Positions 37,065 to 49,300 of a DNA stretch of 64,000 bases are shown here, one piece after another. The notes beneath the pieces were generated by a model. The model saw only the letters and a list, made by a program, of their open reading frames with translations, had not been told where the DNA came from and did no database searches. The stretch comes from Apteryx mantelli (lineage: Eukaryota > Chordata > Aves > Apterygiformes > Apterygidae), in NCBI RefSeq assembly GCF_036417845.1, contig NC_089981.1, positions 75,991,268-76,055,267 of the forward strand, written 5' to 3'. Both the position numbers and the translations under genes were made by a program. How positions within the stretch are numbered: position 1 is the stretch's first letter; every line of letters begins with the position of its first letter.

Positions 37065-37333
37065 GTTCTAAAGCTACTACTACCTGAAGACTTCCTTTCG
37101 AAAACTTATCAAGCAAGAACAATTCTATTTTAATAAATGAAGGAGAACAAAGAAAATTCCAGTCCTTCTGTAAACTTGGCAAGCCTGGACCATACAAAGC
37201 CATGCTGGTATTGGGATAAGAAAGATTTGGCACATACACCTTCACAGTTAGAAGGGCTTGATCCAGCGACTGAGGCAAGATACCGCAGGGAGGGGGCCAG
37301 ATTCATATTTGATGTAGGAACACGTTTAGGCCT
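37065..37333 (+). CDS. CCNK: CCNK start-codon exon (CDS 37137-37333)
   Basis: The acceptor TTCTTAAAG is at 37064. The 72-nt 5'UTR part ends TAATAA immediately before ATG AAG GAG, so no upstream in-frame start is possible in this exon. The coding part encodes [40 protein letters not shown] and so on to GTRLG, plus two bases of a Leu codon. The Kozak context is weak (T at -3, A at +4). The donor is the U12-type GTATCCTTTA. Confidence 0.95.
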
Positions 37334-40300
37334 GTATCCTTTAAATTCATGATGGTATAAAATGTCTTTATGAATTGGGGTTTTAAAAATAAAACATACT
37401 AGAAATGTCTTTGTGTGCTTAGTCATTCAGATGCTACTTTGTCAGTAATCAAAGATCTCTTGAGTTTAACTGCCTTTTGATGTAACGTGTTTCTACATAA
37501 TTTTTATCCATTTATTGAATAAACAAGGTTTCAACTGAACTCCTGTGGTAACAGAGAGGGAAAGTGGTATAGACTTTCCAGTTATGCATGACTTGGTCTT
37601 TTACTGCATGAATCTACAAAAGTTCTTAAATTTTGAATTCTGCACTTTTTCTGTGTATTTTGCCTCTGAGGCTTCTAAATTCTTTCTCTCTCCCCATTTT
37701 TGTTTAAGGTGTGGTTTACAATTTTGTATACACTAGTAATTTCTCCTCACTGTCTGTCTGTTATAGATTGCCACTTGAATTTCTCGGTTCCTACATTCTT
37801 GGTACTTCTTTTTTCACTTCTTTGTTTAATAAAACCTGACAAAGATGAAATTTCACTTTTCTCCTTAAAGGAAAGAGTAGGGAGCATATTTAGCTTTTAT
37901 TTGCATTTATAGATGTAGTTAATGACTAATCTCTCTGCACACAAACACTGAAATGTGAAGTGATAATTCTTCTGTTTCTTCATGTACCCACCACTGTTTT
38001 GGGCCTTTTCTGAGGCAGGTATGGATTTTATCATGTGGATGGCTTTGCATGGACCCCCTCTATTAGATATGCATGGTCATGACTTTACACATGTCCAATA
38101 GATGCTTTAGGTATCAACTGCATCTGGGCTGAATCATAGTATTTATGCAGCCTTAAGTTTTGGGGACTTTTTTTTTGGGGGGGGGGGTGGCTTGCTTCTA
38201 AAGCCTTTAGTTTACTTGCAGAGCTTTTTAACTGGTCGTTAATGGATAATTGAGTTACTTGATACAACAGAATGCAGCTTTTCTTTGTTCATGTTTGGTT
38301 TTGAATTTGTTTTATGCTGTTTATGTGTTTGAAAATCCTTAACCTGTGCCACAGACACTATGATACTTTAGCAACTGGAATAATTTATTTCCATCGATTT
38401 TATATGTTTCATTCCTTCAAACAGTTCCCCAGATATGTAAGTATTTACAGTACTGATTACTTAATACTGCAGTTGTGCTAAGCACAGGCTATTTAAATTG
38501 GTAACGGGTTACTTGGGCACTGCAGCTAGGCACAACTCTTATTCATAGCATCACTGATTTAAACCAAGCAATGTCTACTTTTTTAGTATTACAGTATCGT
38601 GAGTCACAGAGCAATGATAGAAAAAACTGTGACTTGGAGAAAGTTTAACTTTTGAGTTATAGCTTTAGAAATAAATAAGTATTATCCTTTAAATACAGGG
38701 TTATACAGCTCCAGTAAGTATAATGTTTTCCCTATGATGAAAGGTAGGCATTTTATATAAATAATCACAGTTTAAAACGTGCTGTTCTGCCTGTTTACAC
38801 ATTTTCATTTATGCTTAGAAATGTATTTGTATTGCTATTGTAGTTATGTCATGGTGATGATATTCTTTAGAAAGAGTAACAGCTATAGTTTTTTCTGTTA
38901 TTATGATATTATGTTGTTATGCTGAAAGAAAACTAAAAAAAAAATTTTTAGTTACTATCTTAAAACTGCTTGACAGGCAATACTCTATCAAGACAAATTC
39001 TGCTTTGAATTTCTAACCATGAAATAAAACTGTATATAATGGACTATTATCCAAAATCTATATTTGCTTTGAAGATGTAAAAGCTTAAATTATCACTGAA
39101 GTTAGAAGCTAATATGCTTATTAAGTCTTTCCTGGGAAACTTCTGGGAATCTGTTAATGGAAGCTGACACTGCTTTTAGATATGCAATACAGTATAGTGT
39201 TGTAAATGCAGACAGCTTCTTGAAAGCACTTTCTTTTTTAGGTAACAGGAGCCTGCTGTCTCTTCCTGGCAGGAAAAGTTGAAGAAACACCTAAAAAATG
39301 TAAAGATATAATCAAAACAGCCCGTAGCTTACTAAATGATGTACAGTTTGGACAGTTTGGAGATGATCCAAAGGTAAAGATACTAATGTTGAAATTTTAT
39401 TTCGTCCTATTGTACTCCAGCAAGGTGGCTCACGCTCATTAGAGCACTGGCTGAATTTCAGTTGTTCCAATTACATGTTCAGCATGTAGCTGTGAAAATA
39501 CTTCTTGCTAATACAAGTAGTTTTGGAAGCCCGCTGGGGCAAATGGTGGTATAAAAGGTTTACATTTCATTTCATTATGCAAATTCTGATTTGGGGGTGG
39601 AGGGGAGAGAGTAAAAGTAAACCAGTCCATTTGGTCAAGAGCTACAAATGTCATCAAGACATAAATTGTATTTGACAGAGTTGTAATGCGGTATTAGAAA
39701 ATAATTAGTAGCAAATCTTAAATTAGGTATAAGAACTACATCTCAAAGTATTAGGAAGTTTCCTGTTCAGAATAATTGGCTTGGCAAAGCTATGCTTCTC
39801 TCAATTTGTTTATTATAAATGACAGAAAAATGTGAAACCACTGAGAGAAATGTGCTGGGAGCTTCCTTTTTTGCCATGGTTTTCTACATTTGGCGCTTCT
39901 GTGCTGTATCTGTTTCAGTTCTTTACTCCATGGAGAAAAAGTTTTGAACACCACTTCCTCCCTCTCCCCCTGCCCCGCAAAAAAAAAAGAAAAAGGGGGA
40001 AGAAAGAATATCTGTGATTAAAATAATTTTTAAGTTGGAAAAGTTTATTTTCTCTTTGGAGACATACCTTAATCAAGCAAAAGCAGGCACGTGTTTGTCT
40101 GGAGGTGTTCTGTAGTCATACTTTATGCCAACATAAAATATGAGTAAAAGAAGGAGTAATATTGTAGTTACCTTGTTACATTCTCTAGGAAGAAGTGATG
40201 GTCCTTGAAAGAATATTACTACAAACAATAAAGTTTGATTTGCAAGTGGAGCATCCATACCAGTTCCTTCTCAAGTATGCCAAACAACTCAAAGGTAAAA

Positions 40301-43300
40301 TATTACAGGGTGAGCAAGTAATGCTTGTTCTTAATCTGTGATAATTAACATTAACAGTGGGAGGTATTCTCTTCCAAACTTTTTGTCCTTTCTAATAACT
40401 TTACTTATTGTAACTTTTCTGATTATTTTTCAGGAGACAAAAATAAAATTCAGAAGCTGGTTCAAATGGCATGGACGTTTGTGAATGACAGGTAAGAAAC
40501 TTCTGGCAACAACTTCTGACAATGAAATAGTTACTGTTCTTCAGTTTATTTGGGGTTCAGAAATTTTTTTGAGGAAATGCTCATGATTTTTCTGCAAATA
40601 GTGAAGCCAGCTGACGTATTTCTTGATACAGGCATTTTTCAGTTTTTATTTCAATTTTTCACGCATGGTATTTCATTGGGCATGATGAATACAGGAGTAG
40701 GCCCCTAAAACCTATAACATTTTGTGGGAAGGATTTAATGCTTACGTTCAAAAAAAAATTGTTTGGAAAGACCTAACCACGTTATAGATCTTCAGATAGA
40801 AGTTGGCTTCTTGCCCAGCTCAGGACATGTTCCTCATTCTGAGCAAAGAAATTACTGCAAGATACCATTCAGTTTCCATGGTTCATTGTCATAGATTCTT
40901 GGTTATAAACAGTGTTGTTTTCAATTCTGTCATGTTGGTCAACTTTGAAAAAGAAGAATGGGATATTTTAGCAATAATAAACCATTAAATTTAGTGGAAA
41001 TACGGTTTTTAGAGGTAGATTTACAATTTCTTGAATGACAGATTTGTAATACTGATACAAGAATCATATCAGTTAATGTGAGTGCATGTGGAATCATTTT
41101 TGCATGTGTAGTGGCATTTTAAAAGAGAACTTTACGCACTTCAGTTCTGCTAAGGTGAATTCTACAGAGCTGGGCAAGTTAATTTACCGACGGCAGTTAA
41201 GTGTAATTATTATTTTCTGTAGCAAGTTCTTAAGACAGTATTGAAGTGGCCGAACTCTTCAGAAATGCGAAGCCTTCAGTAGAACACCATTAAAAAAGAG
41301 GTGCATTTTTATTCATATGCCTAACATTAAATAGCCCAATGTGGGTCCAAATTCTCAATCTGTAGATGTAACCCAAATAGATTATTGGATTGCATAACAA
41401 ATAATACCACATAACCTGCCCTAATTAGTTTGAGCAAAAGGTTGTTTAGCATGTTTGTGTGCCAGTAGATGTATACTTCAGCTTCTGTCTCTCTTACCAA
41501 TGGTGATGCTTAGGAAGAAAAATGTATGGTTTGGCTCTTACTACTGTAAAGTGCGTTAGGAAAAACTTTTCTGTATCCATCAAACTTTGGACACTACTAT
41601 ACTTGGGTTTATGTGGTGTTTAATAATTAATTCCAGAAAATGCATTTCAGGAAAATGCTAATGTGAAGCTAGAGTGATTGTTTCAAATAACATTTCTCTG
41701 TTCTTGTGAGGCTGTTTTGTGCTTGCTTACTAGGCACCATATTAGAAGTGTATTTGTTTTCTAGGATCCTGGAAAAATAATCCTATACTTTGCACTACAG
41801 GCCCTTAGAAAAGGGGATTTTGTTCTTATGCAACTGTAATACATCCCCAAGTAAATATCATGAAGGTAATAATAATAATAAATCAGTGTTTTAAGAGCTA
41901 TTTCTTGTGCTTTTACTGGTGATTGCTGGCTTGATTGCTCCAATATTGAAGTATCTCATTTGCCTTGAGTCATCTGTAGCCCACTAAGAGAAGAATGATT
42001 TAAACCACTGTATAGGCTGTGGTTTAGCAATTTTTTTAGCAATAATAAACCATTAAATTTAGTGGAAATACAGTTTTTAGAGGTAGATTTACAATTTCTT
42101 GAATGACAGATTTGTAATACTGATAAAAGAATCACATCAATTAATGTGAGTGTATGCGGAATCATTTTTGCATGTGTAGTGGCATTTTAAAAAAGAAGAG
42201 AAGACTGCATTTTGGTGCATTTAAGGACATAGTAATGAAATCATCAGTGAATTGGCACAAACTTAACTGGCTAGCTGGATGTGAAATTGTTTTAATTTAA
42301 TGGGAGGATTGTTTAAGCAGATCTTATATTATGGAATCTACAGAAGAGCTAAGTTGCCACAAAAAGAAAAACAAATTTTGTAATTTAAATTGTGAGATTG
42401 TGACTTGAATGCATTTAATACCAATAATATCAGCTACTTTGCAGCATTAATTATAACAAAGGCTACTCAAGGAGAACCTTTTTACAGCTTGATCTAAAAC
42501 TTACAGCTTGTCAAGTTTCTTCACAAGTTCGTCCTGGCTGTTGTTCTTTTTTTTTTTTAATTATTTGTCTATAATTTATTGGAAAACACTTGAACACTTA
42601 AACTCTAAAATTCAAATGTGTGTGTCATTCCCTAACCAGTGAAATGCAGTGGCAGCATACTTCAGTAGCAAAGAACATGAATACTGTATTTAGTTAATGC
42701 CACGCAGAAGACCATAGTGGAATATAGCTATCCATACTTGAAATATTGTGTTATCTTTTCCCTTTCTTCCACACTCATGTGGTGTTAAGGTTTCCTATTT
42801 TAAAGCTCTACGTAAGTGGTGTGTTACTGCTGCAGGCAAGTGCTCTCTGTATTATATATTTAAAATTATCTTGTTTAGTGGTAGCAGTAATTCAGAACAG
42901 CTTAGTTTTGTAAACTGTTTTATGTAACAAGGCTATTTTTAGTTTTCTCCATTTAAGTTGTACTCATAGTTTATACCCTGTAAGTTATAGCTATTATACA
43001 TTAAAATTTTGTACTTTGACAATCAGAATTATCTTCAGGTCTGTGGGGGTTTTTTTTGTTTGTTTTTAATATCTTCTAGCCTCTGCACTACACTGTCACT
43101 GCAATGGGAACCAGAAATCATAGCTGTTGCAGTTATGTACTTAGCAGGCCGTTTGTGTAAGTTTGAAATACAAGAATGGACATCAAAGCCAATGTACAGA
43201 CGATGGTGGGAACAATTTGTCCAAGACGTTCCTGTTGATGTTCTGGAAGGTATGGGGAACACTTGCTACAAACAAATGAATTTTTTCCTTTGACTCTGTG

Positions 43301-46300
43301 ATCCGGGTCGTAGGTAAATTCAAACTGCTTTTTCTCTGCATCTGAGTCAAAAATAATCGTGTAGAGTATGCAGCTCAGAATACATATGCTATACCCTATC
43401 CAGATTCATAATTAAACTTTTTAGACTGGCTTAGTCTGGAAGCATCTTTGATTGTCATGATTAGTCTTTTGGTCAATATTTGTTTTACTAATTATTTAGT
43501 TTATAGCCCAGCTAGTTAAGTGCTGGAACTAATGAAGCCTAGTTTCCAGTGGTTTTCTCATTGACGATCAACCTCTTTAACAGAGTTATACTAGGGCTGC
43601 AATAGCAGTTCATATCTTATGCTGTGCTAGGACTGAGAAATAGATTCCGTGGTTTCTAATAGCGTATGTATTCTGGATCTTTTTCATCATTACAGAATCT
43701 TAATATTGTTCCCTTCATGTTATCTGAAAGGCGTAAATTCATCCATCACATTTTCTTTTAGGGTAGCTAGTGGGATTTCTCCTGTGCAGACTATTGTTTT
43801 TCTGAATGGAGGAACACACTATATTTTAGACTTAATCCTTCTGTCAGAATTGCCTAAAACAAAAAGATAATCTTTTTACCACAACTGTTGTGAATTTCAT
43901 ACCCTGTAAGATTCTGCACAGGATCACAAGAATTTTTTCTTGTGTCTTGGTCTTTGAAGTCCAGTGGTTGGCTTTTGACAGCACTGAATTTAAGGATTAA
44001 TGATCCTGTGACACAAATAATTAGGATACTAGTTGCTCAGTATCGTAAGATTGGCTGTACTGATTTAGACCAACAGTCGCATCCAGTTCATTTCCAGTAC
44101 TGGCCAAAGTAGATGCTGAAGGAATAACATTTATAATATTTCCCCTAATAGAGTCTCAGTATCTGGTCTGGATGGTTTTGTGAGCCTGATCCTGATGCAG
44201 CTAATCAGCCCAACAACTAATTAGTAACCTGCAGTAGATCTCTATTCCAAGTATTTGTCCTGTGTCCTCTTGAATGCCAGTAAACTGTTTGCCTTCATAA
44301 CATCTTTGTCGATGAGTTCTGTAAGTCTGTTACCTGCTTCATTAAGAATCACCACCTTCTCTCTGTTTTGAACCTGACTCCTACTAGCTTTGTTTCATGG
44401 CCCTTTGTTCTCGTACTGAAATACTCTATCCCTGTCAGCTTTCCCCATGCCGTTCATGATTTTGCAGGCACCTGTCATATCCACTAAGTAGTGTCCAGTC
44501 TGAGGAATTCCAGCTTCTTTGAACGTTACTTACATGGAAATCCTTCCTTGCCTTTGAACATTTGTGTTGTCCATCTGAACTCTTCCAGTTCTATTTCTCA
44601 TGCTTTTGAGATGAGGAGTACTGTATATATGTGATTTTGGTCCCAAATTATGGAGGAACCATGGGTTTGTACACAGTACCATGTACAGTACAGTGGTAGA
44701 ATGTTTTCTATTTGTTCTTTACTTCTTTTCTGGTCATTTGTGGTTTGATTTGTTTTTTGACTTTGTGGGTCTCTGAGCCAATGTTTTCACTGAAGTGCCT
44801 GTTTTAACTCTAAACTCTTGCTTTTGAACATAATGACCTGCTCAAAGTCTGTTATTTTATATATAAAGGTAGGACCATTTTCCCCATGTGCATACTATGC
44901 ATGTTTCTGCACTGAATTTCATCTGCAACTTTATTGCCCAATTGCAGCAAAAAAATTTAGACGTAGTTCTTCATTGTCTGCTGTCATCCTGCTAGTTCAA
45001 ATAACTTTGCATCACTGGCAAACTTTGCTGCCTCCTTGGTCACCCCTTTTCCAATTAATCTAAGACAGCAAAGATCCCAACACAGACTGCTGCAGAGCTT
45101 GGGTTCTTCTGTGTCGCAAGAGATGATCACTTACTGAAACCCTGTTCCTTTCTTTAAATCAGTTTATTAGCTAAGCCCTCTGCTCCTATTCTGGTGCCGC
45201 TTAGTGTCATTAAAAGTATTTGAAGGATTCTGTCAATTGTTTTGAAAATCTAGGAGGACTGTATCAGCTGGCTTACTCATTTATGTGCTTGTTGTCCTTT
45301 TTGGAGAACTTCAGGAAGTTCATAAAGCAGGACCTCTCCTGACCCTCATTAAGTAAATTGTGGTTAAGTGGCCACTAATTTGTCTTTATTATAGTTTTTA
45401 CTAACTTGGTACAGATGTCATCTATAATTCTGTAAACTGCTTTATAAGCCTTCTTTAAAAATTGATGTCATGCTTGTCATTATCTAATCTTGGATACTAA
45501 GGAATTTTTAAGCAAAAGGATATGTGCTGCTGTTCATAATTCAGATATTTTATACTTTGGTTTCTTTCAGAACTCTTAGGTGAATACCATCCAGTTCTGG
45601 TGATTTTTTTTTTTTTTTTTTTTTTTTAATAAGTGATTACGTGCTGTATTTGCATTGCAGCTTCATTCAAAGTTGCTTCGATTTAAGCCAGATCTTCTGC
45701 TAAATCCCTGCCAAAGAAGGTTGTAGCATGGATATCTCTTCATTTTCTGCTACTGCATCAGTGAATGCAGATGCAAAGGACTCATTTAGCTTTCCTGTAA
45801 AGGTTTTGTCTTCCTTGAGTGCTGCTCTTGCACCCTGTTATCAGTTGGTCTTACACGATCTCTGACAGATTTCTTGTTCCCAATGTGTTGGGATAAGGAT
45901 TTAGTACTAGTTCTGATTTCTTTATTTATTTGCTCCTGAAACTTTATTGACTGACCTAATTAGACATATATTTTTAACATTTACTCTTTGTCTTGTTTAC
46001 TGTGTCGCTGTTAATAAGTTCTCCAAGCACACAGTAATGACATGCAATATATTAATACCGAGACACTTTATTCTTCTTCTTCTGGAGGGTGTGCATATAC
46101 ATCTATTCAGCATAGGCAGAAGGAACTCAAAAATACAAAAGTAAATTGAAAAATAATCTTTAAAAAAAAAATCTGTAGTGAATTTTCAATGGATTTTTTT
46201 GAAGTAAAAAACTTGACTGTTATATTGAATATACACTTGTACGTTACAGATGTATAATGTTTGAACTTTCTTTTTTAGACATCTGTCACCAGATTCTGGA

Positions 46301-49300
46301 TCTATACTCACAAGGGAAGCAGCAGATGCCTCATCATACTCCTCACCAGCTGCAGCAGCCACCATCTCTTCAATCTGCACCCCAGGCACCTACAGTACAG
46401 CAATCGCAGCAATCCCAGGGTTCAGAGCAGTCACAGACTCAGCAACAAAAGGAGTCGCAGCAGTCAGCACAACAACAACAGCAGCAGCAGCAGCAAACAC
46501 AAGCACAACAATCAAAAAAGCCCTCTCCCCAGTCAAGTCCTCCCAGACAGATTAAAAGACCAGCAGTAAGTTTAGTAAACTGTAACTTATGTTTTATTTT
46601 TGTGCTGATCTGACGTCTCTTTGAGTTAAAGGCTGCACTGTGCAGCAAACTTGTGGTTTCCTTTAAAAATGAGGCTAGTAAATAATTTTGTGTGGCAGAC
46701 TTCTATTGATTGTACACAAGTATGTAAGTGCAGAACAGTCTTGACAGTTTTGGCATACCACATACTCATTCCACTTGAGGCAAGCCCAGTGAACTGACTT
46801 GTTAGTGAGCATGAACTGTTAAGGTTTTAACTCTGTTGATGGTTCTGTGCTACCAAAATTTTTTTCGCTATTGAGCAGGCTTGATTTAGGGAATGTCTCT
46901 TGTGCCGTGTCAGATTCATGTACGATATTTGTTTTTAACTGCCATACTTGAATGTAGCAAGATGTACAATGTTGATGAAAACACTATTTGACTTTTTGAC
47001 CTTTGTTTACAAACATATGAGGAAGGTGACTTTTAAAAAGTATGTCAAAATTCTTGAGCTTGTGGTTAGGAAGAGTCTTCCAAAATAATCTAAAAGCAGT
47101 AGAAGCTTACAAATGCAAAATACATTCAAGTCTCATTTTATGGTCTGTATTATCACCTAATCATTGAAAATAAGAAAGCGTGTTGGCAGTTGGATAATAT
47201 CACAAGTACTCTGTGTGCTTATCTGCAGTCATCAAGTCCAAATGAAGATTTTGAACCTTTATCTACACTTTTCGTGTTTGTTTCACTTCCGAGTTACCAA
47301 AAAAAAAGTGTAAAAGTGTTACCCAAATCTTCACACATCTACATAGTAGGAGGAATGTTTTCAAAAGTAAGCTCTTTAGAATAAGCCCATTTAGGAAATA
47401 AATTTTGTACAGCTTATGTTCTCTCTTGTTGTAATCAACGTATGCCCAAACTAGATGACAGATGGTAAGAAAAAGAAACAGGAAAAAACAAAAAATAATG
47501 CACTGGAATGGGATAGGAGGAGTGCAACATCTTCCTGATAGCAGCCTCCCGAAAAGAGAAAAATGAAAATCTCTAAAACCTTGGTGTTTTTATACAAGAT
47601 ATAGCCTACTACTAGAGAAAAAAAATTGCAGCAAATGTGCAGTTCTTGCACTGAAGACGTTTAGAGTTGTTCAGGATAGAAAGCTGATAAAATGTGTTAA
47701 CTACCTTAGCAATTGGGAGAGCTCTTTATAGGTAGTATGTCTTTCTTCTTAAACTCCACCTTTGGCACAAATTCTGTTTGGGTTGTCAAATCTGTAGGGC
47801 AAGTAACTCTTTTCTTATTTGTCTTGAACAAATATGCCTAGGAGAGTTTGGCACGTCAGAAACCATAAATCATTTGAATTTTTTGTATGTGTCCATCTGT
47901 TTGATTGTAAGTTGTTCTAATGTTCTACCTTCACAGTTCTACTCTTTCACCCTCTCCAATGTTATGAGTTAATGAACTTCCTTAAATGATAGAAAGAAGT
48001 GATGCCTTCTGCATGAATAGAGACTGTTTGTGCTTTAATAGTCACCTCTATTCAGGATCTCTGGGCAACTTAACTTTTCTTGAAATTGGAGATTAAAGTC
48101 CACTACCTAATAATTGAGGAATTAGAAAGTACAGTTAGATAAGTGTGGATACTCTCTAGACATCTAGAGCAAGTATAAAGTAAAAGGTGAATCACAGGAT
48201 GAGTGTTGTAGGAGAACAGCGCAAACCATGAGAAAAGAAAATGTGATGATTTGAACTCATTATTGTTCCAGAAAACAGTCAGGGAGAGCAAGATGTTTAG
48301 TGTTTAAAAGATTTACTTGGCGCTTCTAAAATGTTCTTTAGTTGGCAAACTGTACACCTTATTAAAAATGCTTGCCTCTTTTTGTAAATAGGGCTTTGCA
48401 AGATTTCTCTTTCAGTTTGTATAGAATACAAATATGCTTTATTCCTGGAGGCCAGATTTTCCATTTACATGAGCTCTGATAATTCTATATCCTCTACTTT
48501 CAAGCAACTGAGGCATTGGCCCCTGATTTACAGACCCATACCAGATGTCTAAAGCATCTGCACATTCTCTACATCTCTGGTGGTGAAGAACCCTTGAATG
48601 TTCAGTTGACTTCATTAAAACATACTGGTGAATTATTAGATGTAGAAAGTATATTTAATTTGATAAAACTAAAAATTGTTAATTGGAGCAATTTTTAATG
48701 CTTGTAGAAACAGCACTAAGGGGACAGTTGCATTAGGGTGTGGACTGAGCTTATGAAAGTCTTAAATAGTAACTAGTATGCTATTAAATCATTAGTTTTG
48801 ACTGAGATGTCATGGCTGTAGCAATGCAAACAATACAGTATTCAGTACAAAGAAAAAAAAAAGCTCATCTCTTCATATATGACTACACTTTTGCTAGAAA
48901 GCAAAGACCTGGCTAAAATGACCATGTCAAACTTACTGGAGGAAAAATGTTTAGCAACTGCCATTTTTAGAGAAGTGCTTTATATTTTGATAGGCTTTGG
49001 AGTTGTTTTTGATTCTTTCTTCTTTAGCATAAGTGTGGCTTAAACTGATTTTTGTTTTCCTGTTACATAAGCTGTCTCATATTTGGCTGCAGTTGCTTGT
49101 TCCGTACTAACAGCGTGCCTCATTGACATTACTCTCTTAACACTGCTGCCTGTAAACAAGTACACGATAACTGAATTGTCTGCCACTTGAAGTAAACACT
49201 TGGCTGCACAAAATAAGTGATTTTTTTTGGAAGTTCTGAAAGTAAATAGTGGAGACTTGTTTCTGTTTGAAAGTGCAGGGGAGATATAATATTTGTGTGT

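Larger units (their letters stand above)
40492..43079 (+). other. CCNK intron carrying a direct duplication
   Basis: A 2,588-bp AT-rich intron ending in ATCTTCTAG. Apart from the 160-bp duplicated block (listed separately) nothing is recognised. There is a T10 run near 42,550. Confidence 0.7.

Noticed and set aside
38853..38926. Box C/D snoRNA-like pattern (GTGATGA ... GCTGA) in a CCNK intron
   Set aside because: The flanks of the C and D boxes do not pair into a terminal stem, the internal boxes are poor, and no guide target is evident.
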